Source: Verrucomicrobiota bacterium
Lineage (GTDB): Bacteria; Verrucomicrobiota; Verrucomicrobiia; Chthoniobacterales; UBA10450
Assembly: GCA_003221295.1 (NCBI GenBank)
Contig: QHRA01000175.1
Coordinates: 1-41,308, forward strand
DNA: 41,308 nucleotides
Reading direction: 5' to 3'
Part shown: piece after piece, positions 1 to 7,696 of the stretch
Position numbering within the stretch: position 1 is the stretch's first letter
Layout of the letters: the number at the start of each line of letters is the position of its first letter
Notes under the pieces: generated by a model
The model's database searches: none
Seen by the model: the letters and a program-made list of their open reading frames with translations, nothing else
Told to the model about the DNA's origin: nothing
Program-made: the position numbers and the translations under genes

Positions 1-1
1 T

Positions 2-235
2 AAGGCGAAAATGGATCTGATTGTTAGTCGGGTTAATGGCAGCTTTGGCGGTCTGCGCGGTAGAACTGTCATCGAGCTGGAGGACGGGACGGCGTGGAAG
101 CAAGCAAATGCCGAAGATCGTTTCCGCGGCTCGCCCGTTGATCACCCCGGCGCTGCCGTGATCCACGGCATTTTTGGTTACAAAATGCGCGTTGAAGGCG
201 TGCCGGAGTTTTACGTCGATCCGGTCAGGAAGTAA
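2..235 (+). CDS. Conserved hypothetical protein, C-terminal part (5' end outside window)
   Basis: The reading frame is open from the first bases of the window to a TAA stop. The ATG at 11 is probably internal, because no stop separates it from the window edge. The visible 74-77 residues contain a GLRGRTVIELEDGTAWKQ stretch followed by a short beta-rich segment ending in VDPVRK. This resembles the small C-terminal domain at the end of many conserved hypothetical proteins, where a hydrophobic strand is followed by an acidic-Gly-x-x-W pattern. I do not recognise a function. The gene could also be a complete short protein starting at the ATG. It runs convergently towards lysC. Confidence 0.55.
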   Translation, partial: KAKMDLIVSRVNGSFGGLRGRTVIELEDGTAWKQANAEDRFRGSPVDHPGAAVIHGIFGYKMRVEGVPEFYVDPVRK

Positions 236-376
236 TTGGTCGCAAGGTTACAGGACAGATGGCATCGGCTTCGAGCCGATGTTTAGTGAGATGGTAGTCT
301 GGCTTCCGGGCCGGAGAGCCTACAGCTCGGAGAGAGGCAACCGTTCCTTGGGCGACCGGCGATCGCGGCTACAACT
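236..376. repeat. Convergent intergenic spacer with hairpin and degenerate repeat arm
   Basis: The spacer separates two convergent genes. CATCGGCT (263-270) and AGCCGATG (274-281) form a perfect 8-base-pair stem with a 3-base loop, followed by TTTA. It could end transcription weakly, but there is no real T-run. Near 351-372, GGCGATCGCGGCTAC is a degenerate match to the 24-base repeat arm found at 4891, 5189, 5227, 26922 and 26975. No gene is supported here; the short plus-strand ORF 174-506 overlaps lysC out of frame. Confidence 0.5.
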
Positions 377-1615
377 TCAGATTGCGGTCGCCACTGGTCC
401 TAGTCGCGCTAGACCGAACGCTTCGTGCGTTAGTCGTGCTGCTTGGTCGGCTTCGGCTTCGTTAATGACGACTGCGATTTTTATTTCGGAAGTCGAGATC
501 AACTGAATATTAATTCCGCCGCGGCCGAGACAGTCGAAGAATTTCGCGGCTACGCCCGAGTGCGAACGCATTCCGATGCCGACCACGCTTAGCTTGGCGA
601 CGCCGCTTTTGGCGATCAACTGCGCTGCTTTAAGTTCCGCAACGATCGGCGTGAGTAGTTTTTTCGCCAGATCGAGGTCGTTTTCGTGGATCGTGAACGA
701 GATGTCGGTCGTTCCATGTTCAGAAACGCTTTGCACAATCATATCGACGACAATGTTCGCTTCCGAAATTGTCGAGAAAATCCGGGCGGCGATCCCGGGT
801 TTGTCGCGAACATCGTCGACGGTAAGCTTTGCCTGTTTGCGGTCGACACTGACTCCACGCACAACCACATCTTCCATGTTGGCCATCTCCTCTTTCGCCA
901 GCGTTCCAGCCGCGTCGTGGAAGCTGGAACGGACCTCAAATGGAACAGAGAATTTTTTCGCGAATTCGACGGCGCGCGACTGCATCACTTTGGAACCCGC
1001 ACCTGCCATTTCCAGCAACTCGTCGTAGGAAATTTCGTCGATTTTTTTTGCGTCACCGATCAGGTGCGGATCGCAGGTAAATACGCCGTCCACATCAGTG
1101 AAAATCTGGCAGGCGTCGGCATTCAGTGCGCCAGCCAGCGCGATGGCAGTCAAATCCGAGCCCCCGCGACCAAGTGTCGTCGTTTCGCCCTCGTTCGTTT
1201 GCCCCTGAAATCCGGCAACGACGACGATGTAATCCTCGTTCAAAAGATAATGGATTTGCCGCGGACTGATGTTCGCGATTTTCGCTTTTGTGTGCGTGCG
1301 GTCGGTCAGGATGCCTGCTTCCGAGCCGGTCAGGGAAACGGCGCGACCACCGAACGCGTTGACTGCCATCGCGACCAGCGCACTGGCGGCGCATTCGCCG
1401 GTGGCGAGCAAAAGATCGAGTTCGCGTGGGGTCGGTTGCGGCGAAACTTCGCGCGCCAACTTGATTAAATTGTCGGTCACGCCAGCCATTGCTGAAACGA
1501 CTGCGACGACGCGGCAACCTTCGCGCTGCGTTTCCAGAATGCGTCGCGCTACGTTACAAATTCTGGCGGCGTCGCCGACCGATGTGCCGCCGTATTTTTG
1601 AACGATCAGGCGCAT
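377..1615 (-). CDS. lysC: Aspartate kinase
   Basis: The product phosphorylates L-aspartate to 4-phospho-L-aspartate, the first step towards lysine, threonine and methionine. The 412-residue length fits the monofunctional LysC family. The N-terminus carries the amino-acid kinase motif KYGGTS (residues 7-12), and GRGGSDLTA lies near residue 150. FTDVDGVFTCDP and the AGAGSKVMQSRAVEFA segment complete the kinase domain. The last ~150 residues form two ACT regulatory domains (VRGVSVDRKQAKLTV and SKSGVAKLSVVGIGM regions), so feedback control by lysine and/or threonine is likely. It lies 73 bases downstream of thrC on the same strand, which suggests a thrC-lysC transcription unit. An internal start at MANMEDVVV could in principle give a separate regulatory subunit, as in Bacillus; nothing here proves it. 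Confidence 0.97.
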   Translation of the reverse strand: MRLIVQKYGGTSVGDAARICNVARRILETQREGCRVVAVVSAMAGVTDNLIKLAREVSPQPTPRELDLLLATGECAASALVAMAVNAFGGRAVSLTGSEAGILTDRTHTKAKIANISPRQIHYLLNEDYIVVVAGFQGQTNEGETTTLGRGGSDLTAIALAGALNADACQIFTDVDGVFTCDPHLIGDAKKIDEISYDELLEMAGAGSKVMQSRAVEFAKKFSVPFEVRSSFHDAAGTLAKEEMANMEDVVVRGVSVDRKQAKLTVDDVRDKPGIAARIFSTISEANIVVDMIVQSVSEHGTTDISFTIHENDLDLAKKLLTPIVAELKAAQLIAKSGVAKLSVVGIGMRSHSGVAAKFFDCLGRGGINIQLISTSEIKIAVVINEAEADQAARLTHEAFGLARLGPVATAI

Positions 1616-1688
1616 CGTGAAATCGCGGTGTTTGATAAAAGCTGGAGCGGCACGCCAGACGAGGCTTTGCGATGTGGTCGGCTTTCTG

Positions 1689-2771
1689 TCAACTGCGCGT
1701 GATCGCTTCGCGCACGGCCTCGATGTTTGGCGCTACCGGCGCCGCCTGGGAAAATTTAGCTGACACGATCTCGGGATCCTTCAAACCGTGGCCGGTGCAA
1801 GTGCAAACAACAGTCAAGTCCTTCGGCATCAGGTCGCGCCGTTTTTCCCGTGCCAATTTTAACAATCCGGCAATTGGAGCGGCGCTCGCCGGCTCAACGA
1901 AGATTCCTTCTGTTTGTGCGAGCCATGATTGCGCTTCCAGAATTTCGCGGTCCGTCACGATCTCAACTGCGCCGCCTGAGTCATCGATTGCGCGCTGCGC
2001 TGCTTCCCAGCTCGCGGGATTTCCGATGCGAATGGCGGACGCAACCGTTTCAGGTTTTTCGATCACGCGACGATGAAACACCGGCGCGGCGTGTTCAGCT
2101 TGAATTCCAATCATGCGCGGGAGCCCACGCGATTTGCCAAGCTTCTTGTATTCGGAATATCCAGCGGCGTAGGCGGTAAGATTTCCGGCGTTCCCGAGTG
2201 GAAGAACGTGGATATCCGGTGCGTCTCCAAGTTCATCGACGATCTCAAACGCAGCAGTTTTCTGTCCAGCGATCCGGTCGGGGTTAATTGAATTCACGAT
2301 AGCGAACTCGCCCTGGTCTCCGAGTTCGCGAACGATTCGGAGCGCGTCATCGAAATTACCGTCGATGGAGACGACGCGCGCGCCGTGGGCAATTGCTTGC
2401 ACCATTTTGCCGCTGGCAATTTTCCCGGCCGGCAAAATCACGGCGCAACGAATTCCTGCGCGCGCCGCGTAGGCCGCGGCGGAGGCGGACGTGTTTCCGG
2501 TCGATGCGCAAATTAGAGCCTGAGCTCCGCGTTCGAGCGCTTTAGAAACGGCAACAGTCATGCCGCGGTCCTTGAAGGAGCCAGTCGGATTCAAGCCTTC
2601 GTATTTAACGAAAACGCGGGCGCCAATCCGGTCCGAAAGCTTTGGGGTTTCGATTAGCGGAGTCGAGCCTTCGCCGAGCGTAACGACTGGCGTCGCTTGG
2701 CTGACCGGCAGATATTCGCGATAGCGGGCAATTACTCCCCTACCCCAGGACTTTTTCGATTCGTTTTGCAT
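1689..2771 (-). CDS. thrC: Threonine synthase
   Basis: A PLP-dependent enzyme that converts O-phospho-L-homoserine to L-threonine. The 360-residue chain has the fold-type II PLP-lysine motif GSFKDRGM (K67), the phosphate-binding STGNTSASAAAYAA segment, and the glycine-rich PLGNAGNLTAYAAG stretch. It begins with the typical LGEGSTPLI segment. The length matches the short (class II-like, ~350 aa) bacterial form. The C-terminus FVEPASAAPIAGLLKL is also characteristic. It is the first gene of the minus-strand thrC-lysC pair and is divergent from the dehydrogenase gene at 2840, so the 68-base gap must hold both promoters. No homoserine dehydrogenase or homoserine kinase gene is present nearby. Confidence 0.97.
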   Translation of the reverse strand: MQNESKKSWGRGVIARYREYLPVSQATPVVTLGEGSTPLIETPKLSDRIGARVFVKYEGLNPTGSFKDRGMTVAVSKALERGAQALICASTGNTSASAAAYAARAGIRCAVILPAGKIASGKMVQAIAHGARVVSIDGNFDDALRIVRELGDQGEFAIVNSINPDRIAGQKTAAFEIVDELGDAPDIHVLPLGNAGNLTAYAAGYSEYKKLGKSRGLPRMIGIQAEHAAPVFHRRVIEKPETVASAIRIGNPASWEAAQRAIDDSGGAVEIVTDREILEAQSWLAQTEGIFVEPASAAPIAGLLKLAREKRRDLMPKDLTVVCTCTGHGLKDPEIVSAKFSQAAPVAPNIEAVREAITRS

Positions 2772-2839
2772 CTGCGACAGCGTAACTTGCCGAAATGCGT
2801 TGCAAAAAGCACGTGCTCGTTTTCGTTTAAAGTTGGTCT

Positions 2840-5800
2840 ATGCCTGAACTGAGCAAGGAAGAGAAACTGCGACTCTTAACTATTCTGCTTGAGAGCAGGC
2901 ATGGTGACCTGCGCGAGCAAAATCTCAATCGCCAGGGCAAAGGTCACTTTCACGTTTCTGGGATGGGCCACGAAGCGCTCGCTGCCATTTCCATTCAAAT
3001 GCAGGAGAATGATTACATTGTTCCCTTCTACCGCGATCGCGCACTGGTACTCGGTCGTGGAGTCAGCTCGCGACAGCTGGCCATTGATTATTTCGCGAAG
3101 GCCAAAGGCGAAAGCCACGGACGGCAAATGCCGTCGCATTACAGCTGCGCAGAAAAACACATCTGGAGTGTGCCGACCCCAACTGGTTCACAACTTCTGC
3201 CGGCGTGCGGGATAGCGTGGGGAATCAAACTGGATGGGAAAAATGCTGTTGTGGTCGCAACCGTTGGCGATGCTGCAACTCGGCAAGGCGATTTTTACGA
3301 AGCTATTTGTTTCGCGAAAGAAAAGAAATTGCCGCTCTTGTTCGTCGTCGAGGACAACGGTTACGGCATCAGTAGTCCCACCCGCAAAATCAATCCCCGT
3401 GCGCTCGATGTGGTGCAGCCGAATGATTGGCGCGAACTCGACGGCGCCAACGTTGGAGAAACGTATGAGGAAGCCGCGAAAGCTTTCGCGCACATTCGCG
3501 CCGGAAAAGGACCGGTTTTTTTCTGGGCGATGATGGAACGGCTGTCCAGTCACACCAGCTCCGACGACCAGAAGCTTTATCGCAGTGCGGAAGAGCTGAA
3601 AAGATGTGCCGAATGCGATCCGCTAAAGAAATGGAAGGAACAATTGATTGCGGAAGGACTGATCAGCGAATCCGATTACGCCAATCTCGACAACGAAATC
3701 AAAGAACGGATTCGCCGCGAATTTTCGGATGCGGAAAAAGAGCAGGACCCGTCAGCTGACGAACTCTTCAACGAGGTCACAGGAAAATTCCCAGAATTGA
3801 ACGACGAAGTTTTGCCGTCAGGAAAATATCGCATTGGCGATACCATTAACAAAACGTTGCGGCTCGGTCTCGAGCGCGACAAACGTCGAATCATTTTTGG
3901 GGAAGACATTGAAGACCCGAAAGGCGGCGTCTTTCGGCTGACGCAGAAACTTTCGACCGAATTCCCGGATCAGGTTTTCAATTCGCCGCTGGCGGAGTCG
4001 ACCATTCTTGGTGTCGCGTGTGGCCTTGGTTCTTACGGCAAGCGCCCCGTTTTCGAATTACAGTTCATCGACTTCATCGGGCCCGGTTGGAACCAACTGG
4101 TGACCAACATCTGCTGTCTGCGCTGGCGTTCATTTGGCCAGTGGAAATGTCCGATGGTGATTTATGCGCCTTACGGTGCGTATCTGCCGGGCGGAAGTCT
4201 ATGGCACAGCCAGGCAAACGAAGCAGCGCTGGCGCATTATCCGGGCCTTTCGGTGGTGATTCCATCCACGCCGGAAGATGCCGCAGGATTGTTGTGGACC
4301 GCGATGCACTGCGAGGATCCGGTCCTTTTTTTGATTCCAAAACACATGTTCTGGGCGGAACGCGAAAGCGCGGAAGCGATTCGCGCGGTCCCGCTTGGGA
4401 AAGCACGCAAACGCCAGGCTGGATCGAACGTGACGCTGATTACCTGGGGCAACACGGTGGAGAAGGCGCTCGAAGCAATTCAACAAATCGAAAATGAAGC
4501 GAGTATCGAATTGATTGATCTGCGTTCGATTTCCCCATGGGACCGCGAGACAGTCGAGGAATCGGTGCGAAAAACTGGACGGGTTATCATTATCCAGGAA
4601 GACACCGAAAACTGTAGTGTGGGGCAGATGATCATCGCGCATCTGATGTCGCAAACCGATCTTTGGAGCAAGATAGTTAGTCCCCCAATTCTCGTTAGCA
4701 AAGGCAACGTCATGATTGGTTACAACCCGATTTACGAGTACGCCGCGTTGCCTGATATTCAGAGAATCGTGGCTGCCATTCGAAAATCGATTTCGACAAA
4801 GGAACTGCGCGCTGTAGGGGCAGCCGTGTCGGCTGCAGAATCGGACGACGGCGGGCGACGCGCCCGCCCCTACAGCGGCCGAGAGCCGCAGCCGCGGCCG
4901 GCGACCGCGGCTACAAATACGCAAAGCATCACCGTGCCAATCATGGGCGAAGGAATTCGCTCGGCCAAAGTCGTGGCATTGCTGAAGAAGCCGGGAGATC
5001 CCATTGAATTGGACGACGCACTTTGCGAAGTTGAAACCGACAAAGCGGTTTATCCGATTGAATCGTCGTTCGCTGGAACAATGGGCCAATGGAAAGTCGA
5101 AGTCGGCGCCACGGTGGAGATCGGTCAGGAACTGGGAACTATTTTAACGGAATCTGCTGATCAAGTCGAGGCGACGCCGAGGGAATCTGTAGCCGCGGTC
5201 GCTGGCCGCGGCCTGACTCCGGAAAAGCCGCGGCCAGCGACCGCGGCTACAACAAGAGATCCTGCGCTTTCCCCGACCATCACCCGCAAACTCAGCCGCG
5301 TCATTCCCGCCAACCTGCAAATCGACGCGCGCTGGGATGCTATTCGCAAGGTGCGCGACGTGGCGAAAAAGAAAAACGACCGCAACGCGCCCTCGCCATC
5401 GGTTATGATGGCGTGGGCGGTTGTGCGCGCGATGGAAAAACATGCGCCGTTTCGTCGTTTGGTTTTGGAGGATGAGACAATTGTCGAAAACGAAAATTTC
5501 GACCTCGGTATTGCGGTAGCGATCGAAGGCGATCGCCTTGCCACCGCCGTCATCACGGAAGCGAACCGAAAAAGTTGGGCTGAATTCGCCGAGATTTATC
5601 GCAAGACTGTCGATGAGACTCGCGCCGGACGCGTTGATGCGATGAATGCCCCTGTTGTCATCAGCAGTCTCGGCGCCTTTGGCGTGCGGGCGGCAGCACC
5701 GATCGTCGTGCCACCTTCAGTCGGGACGCTCTTCATCGGCTCAGCTCATCGTGAAATGTTGCGCAACGGAAGGAAAAACGAAACGGCGGAGGTGATCACG

Positions 5801-5926
5801 CTTTCCCTCACCTTCGATCATCGGGTCGTGAACGGTGCTGGTGCTGCCAATTTCGCGCACGAAATCAAAGAGCAAATCGAGCAGTTCAAGATTCCGGCGG
5901 CGGAAACGCGCGCCGCCAAATCGTAG
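2840..5926 (+). CDS. Fused 2-oxoacid dehydrogenase, E1alpha-E1beta-lipoyl-E2 (probable branched-chain type)
   Basis: One 1028-residue chain holds parts that are normally three proteins. Residues ~1-320 are E1alpha, with the thiamine-diphosphate region GDAATRQGD (~142) and VEDNGYGIS (~171). Residues ~328-655 are E1beta (GKYRIGDTINK, FGEDIEDPKGGVF, PYGAYLPGGSLWHSQ). A lipoyl domain spans ~694-773, with the lipoyl-lysine motif ETDKA (K735). The E2 acyltransferase domain spans ~808-1028, with H994 in DHRVVNG. The classical E2 motif is HxxxDG; here the Asp position is Asn998. No clear peripheral-subunit-binding domain is visible between lipoyl and catalytic domains. Both linkers (~658-692 and ~784-804) are largely encoded by palindromic repeats. 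Neighbouring leucine-degradation genes suggest a branched-chain 2-oxoacid substrate, but pyruvate cannot be excluded. No E3 gene is in the window. Confidence 0.9.
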   Translation: MPELSKEEKLRLLTILLESRHGDLREQNLNRQGKGHFHVSGMGHEALAAISIQMQENDYIVPFYRDRALVLGRGVSSRQLAIDYFAKAKGESHGRQMPSHYSCAEKHIWSVPTPTGSQLLPACGIAWGIKLDGKNAVVVATVGDAATRQGDFYEAICFAKEKKLPLLFVVEDNGYGISSPTRKINPRALDVVQPNDWRELDGANVGETYEEAAKAFAHIRAGKGPVFFWAMMERLSSHTSSDDQKLYRSAEELKRCAECDPLKKWKEQLIAEGLISESDYANLDNEIKERIRREFSDAEKEQDPSADELFNEVTGKFPELNDEVLPSGKYRIGDTINKTLRLGLERDKRRIIFGEDIEDPKGGVFRLTQKLSTEFPDQVFNSPLAESTILGVACGLGSYGKRPVFELQFIDFIGPGWNQLVTNICCLRWRSFGQWKCPMVIYAPYGAYLPGGSLWHSQANEAALAHYPGLSVVIPSTPEDAAGLLWTAMHCEDPVLFLIPKHMFWAERESAEAIRAVPLGKARKRQAGSNVTLITWGNTVEKALEAIQQIENEASIELIDLRSISPWDRETVEESVRKTGRVIIIQEDTENCSVGQMIIAHLMSQTDLWSKIVSPPILVSKGNVMIGYNPIYEYAALPDIQRIVAAIRKSISTKELRAVGAAVSAAESDDGGRRARPYSGREPQPRPATAATNTQSITVPIMGEGIRSAKVVALLKKPGDPIELDDALCEVETDKAVYPIESSFAGTMGQWKVEVGATVEIGQELGTILTESADQVEATPRESVAAVAGRGLTPEKPRPATAATTRDPALSPTITRKLSRVIPANLQIDARWDAIRKVRDVAKKKNDRNAPSPSVMMAWAVVRAMEKHAPFRRLVLEDETIVENENFDLGIAVAIEGDRLATAVITEANRKSWAEFAEIYRKTVDETRAGRVDAMNAPVVISSLGAFGVRAAAPIVVPPSVGTLFIGSAHREMLRNGRKNETAEVITLSLTFDHRVVNGAGAANFAHEIKEQIEQFKIPAAETRAAKS
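4814..4914. repeat. In-frame palindromic elements encoding the E1beta-lipoyl linker
   Basis: Two units lie back to back. The first has an outer GTAGGGG (4814-4820) / CCCCTAC (4867-4873) pair around two perfect hairpins: GCAGCCG/CGGCTGC (4820-4836) and GGCGGGCG/CGCCCGCC (4850-4868). The second is a single 24-base arm (4891-4914) ending GACCGCGGCTAC, identical to the reverse complement of the arm at 26922-26945. The whole segment is in frame and encodes an Ala/Arg/Pro/Gly-rich linker containing PRPATAAT. Confidence 0.85.
5189..5250. repeat. In-frame 24-bp perfect inverted repeat in the dehydrogenase fusion
   Basis: The left arm at 5189-5212 begins GTAGCCGCGGTCGCTGG and its exact 24-base reverse complement lies at 5227-5250, with a 14-base loop. 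Each arm is itself a palindrome (GCCGCGG...CCGCGGC), so each can fold alone. It is translated as VAAVAGRG, then a loop peptide, then KPRPATAAT, between the lipoyl and E2 catalytic domains. The same peptides occur in the sua5 product at 26922-26998. Confidence 0.92.
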
Positions 5927-5976
5927 CGAAGACGATTCTGTATTCGAGAAAAGATTTATTTTTGTGCGGCTTCCGC

Positions 5977-6741
5977 TTACAGCGCCCAATTTGGCTTCCG
6001 CTTCTCGTTGAAGGCGGTAATGCCTTCACGCGCTTCGGTCGATCCACGCGCCTGCATATGATGCTTCAATGCTCGCTCGAGATCGTCTTTTACTGAGGTC
6101 GACCAAAGCTCTTCAATCATCCGTTTCGTCTGCAGGACCGCATTTGGCGCGCCTTGCAAAACAGAATCAGCGAACTTCAGCGCTTCATTCATTACCTCCT
6201 TCGCGGGCACGACACGATTCACTAAGCCCATTTCGAGAGCGCGTTTTGCATCAATCAGTTCCCCACCCAAAAGCAATTCGCGCATATCGCGTTCGCGCAG
6301 TTGCCGGCGTAGGAAGGTCATGACCAACCCAGCGACGAGCCCGCGCCGCGTTTCCGGATAACCAATCTTCGTTCCTTCCGCGGCAACAACGTAGTCACAG
6401 GCCGACATAATGCCGGCGCCACCGGCAACCGCGGCTCCATGGACGGCCGCGATGGTTACTGGACGCGCCTCGTTGAGCGCGCCAAGCACGTGCGCAACCA
6501 AATCTGCAGTCGCGTGCGCCTTGGTTTGATTCTGCGCTTCCTTCAAATCCAAACCAGTACAGAATGCCGCTCCCGCGCCACTCAAAATAAGAATGCGCTC
6601 CCTTATCTCGTCCGAGGCAAGTTTGATCGACGCGATCAGCTCGGTCAGCAGCTGGATCGATAACGCGTTACGGCGTTCGGGGCGGTTCAGAGTTACGACG
6701 GTGATCTGCGGTGTTTTCTTTTCGACAAGAACGACAGGCAT
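5977..6741 (-). CDS. Enoyl-CoA hydratase/isomerase family protein (possible methylglutaconyl-CoA hydratase)
   Basis: A crotonase-family enzyme of 254 residues from the chosen start. The longer ORF runs from 6780. I prefer the ATG at 6741 because the family begins close to VVLVEKKTPQITVVTLNRPERRNAL and an AGGAAAAG sequence sits just upstream. The oxyanion-hole segments GAGAAFCTGLDLKE and HGAAVAGGAGIMSACDYVVAA are visible, as is YPETRRGLVAGL. The residues following the second oxyanion strand vary between hydratases and isomerases, so the exact reaction is not certain. The context of HMG-CoA lyase and an acyl-CoA carboxylase subunit points to hydration of 3-methylglutaconyl-CoA in leucine breakdown. 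It is convergent with the dehydrogenase fusion (50-base gap) and divergent from HMG-CoA lyase. Confidence 0.88.
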   Translation of the reverse strand: MPVVLVEKKTPQITVVTLNRPERRNALSIQLLTELIASIKLASDEIRERILILSGAGAAFCTGLDLKEAQNQTKAHATADLVAHVLGALNEARPVTIAAVHGAAVAGGAGIMSACDYVVAAEGTKIGYPETRRGLVAGLVMTFLRRQLRERDMRELLLGGELIDAKRALEMGLVNRVVPAKEVMNEALKFADSVLQGAPNAVLQTKRMIEELWSTSVKDDLERALKHHMQARGSTEAREGITAFNEKRKPNWAL

Positions 6742-6811
6742 GGGACGCTTTTCCTGGTTGCAGCGCGGCAAACGTCGCACTTTCGACTTAATCTGCTAGT
6801 AACTTTCCGCG

Positions 6812-7696
6812 ATGGAATCCATCAAGCTCATCGAGTGTCCACGAGACGCGTGGCAGGGTCTCCCCGGTCAGATTCCGACCGAGCGAAAGGCGGAATATTT
6901 GCGCGGCCTGGTGGCGGCAGGCTTCCGACATATTGATGCAGTAAGTTTCGTCTCGCCGAAAGCTGTGCCGCAGATGGCTGACAGTGAGAAGGTTCTCGAG
7001 CAACTTGGGCCGCTCGAGGAGGTTGAGATCATCGGCATTGTTGTGAACGAAAGAGGCGCGGAGCGCGCGATCGCGACCGGGGCGGTAAGCACGCTGGGCT
7101 ATCCGTGTTCAATCTCGAAGACGTTTCTGCGCAGAAACCAAAATCAATCGCCGGAGCAGAACGAAGAGCTGTTGAAGAAAATTCGCAAGCAGGCAGACGA
7201 AGCTGGTCTGGCAATGGTTGCCTACATTTCAATGGCTTTTGGGAATCCTTATGGCGATCCATGGAGCGAAGACAAAGTCGCGCAGGCCGCCGAAACCATC
7301 GTGGGTCTTGGTATTCGTTCCGTCTCAATCGCCGACACGGTGGGAGCAGCGGATCCGGCGCTGGTTCATCGCGTGGTGGCGGCGGTCGTGCGCGAATGTC
7401 CTGAATGTGAAATGGGCATCCATATGCATAGCACGCGCGCAGAAGCAGTGACGAAAGTGCTGGCTGCGTACGACGCTGGATGCCGGCGTTTCGATTCCGC
7501 CATTGGCGGGCTTGGCGGTTGCCCCTTCGCGCAAGATAAATTGGTCGGGAATATCCCGACGGAAGAAGTCTTGCGTGCATTGCAACAGCGCGGCCTGACA
7601 CTCCCGGTAAATGGGCGATTCACCAAAGTCGTGGCGCTGAATGCCGCCATCAGCGGCGAATTTTCAACTAACGAAATATCGGGCAATCAAACTTGA
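6812..7696 (+). CDS. mvaB: Hydroxymethylglutaryl-CoA lyase
   Basis: A TIM-barrel (DRE-TIM/HMGL-like) enzyme that cleaves 3-hydroxy-3-methylglutaryl-CoA to acetoacetate and acetyl-CoA, the last step of leucine degradation. In the 294 residues, the early ECPRDAWQG replaces the more common GPRDGLQ form. The phrases SFVSPKAVPQM and VAYISMAFGNPYGDPW are close to the HMG-CoA lyases I recall from Bacteroidetes. Metal-binding HMH is at 204-206, and the catalytic-loop cysteine motif GLGGCPFA has C237. Its last 10 bases overlap the 3' end of the convergent carboxylase gene, so the two transcripts are antisense at their tails. Confidence 0.93.
   Translation: MESIKLIECPRDAWQGLPGQIPTERKAEYLRGLVAAGFRHIDAVSFVSPKAVPQMADSEKVLEQLGPLEEVEIIGIVVNERGAERAIATGAVSTLGYPCSISKTFLRRNQNQSPEQNEELLKKIRKQADEAGLAMVAYISMAFGNPYGDPWSEDKVAQAAETIVGLGIRSVSIADTVGAADPALVHRVVAAVVRECPECEMGIHMHSTRAEAVTKVLAAYDAGCRRFDSAIGGLGGCPFAQDKLVGNIPTEEVLRALQQRGLTLPVNGRFTKVVALNAAISGEFSTNEISGNQT

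Noticed and set aside
263-284. Intrinsic terminator at the CATCGGCT/AGCCGATG hairpin
   Set aside because: The stem is perfect but only TTTA follows, so I describe it as a hairpin rather than call a terminator.
686-1468. Long plus-strand ORF of 260 residues
   Set aside because: It lies wholly opposite lysC, which has full family motifs; the translation is rich in Arg, His and Cys with no recognisable pattern.
4199-5089. Minus-strand ORF of 296 residues
   Set aside because: A shadow of the dehydrogenase fusion, with erratic composition typical of an antisense frame.
4814-5250. CRISPR-like or frameshifted region suggested by repeats in the dehydrogenase gene
   Set aside because: Repeats are inverted and not regularly spaced, and the reading frame stays open and in phase across them.
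7029-7601. Minus-strand ORF of 190 residues
   Set aside because: Antisense of HMG-CoA lyase; arginine- and proline-rich without any family feature.
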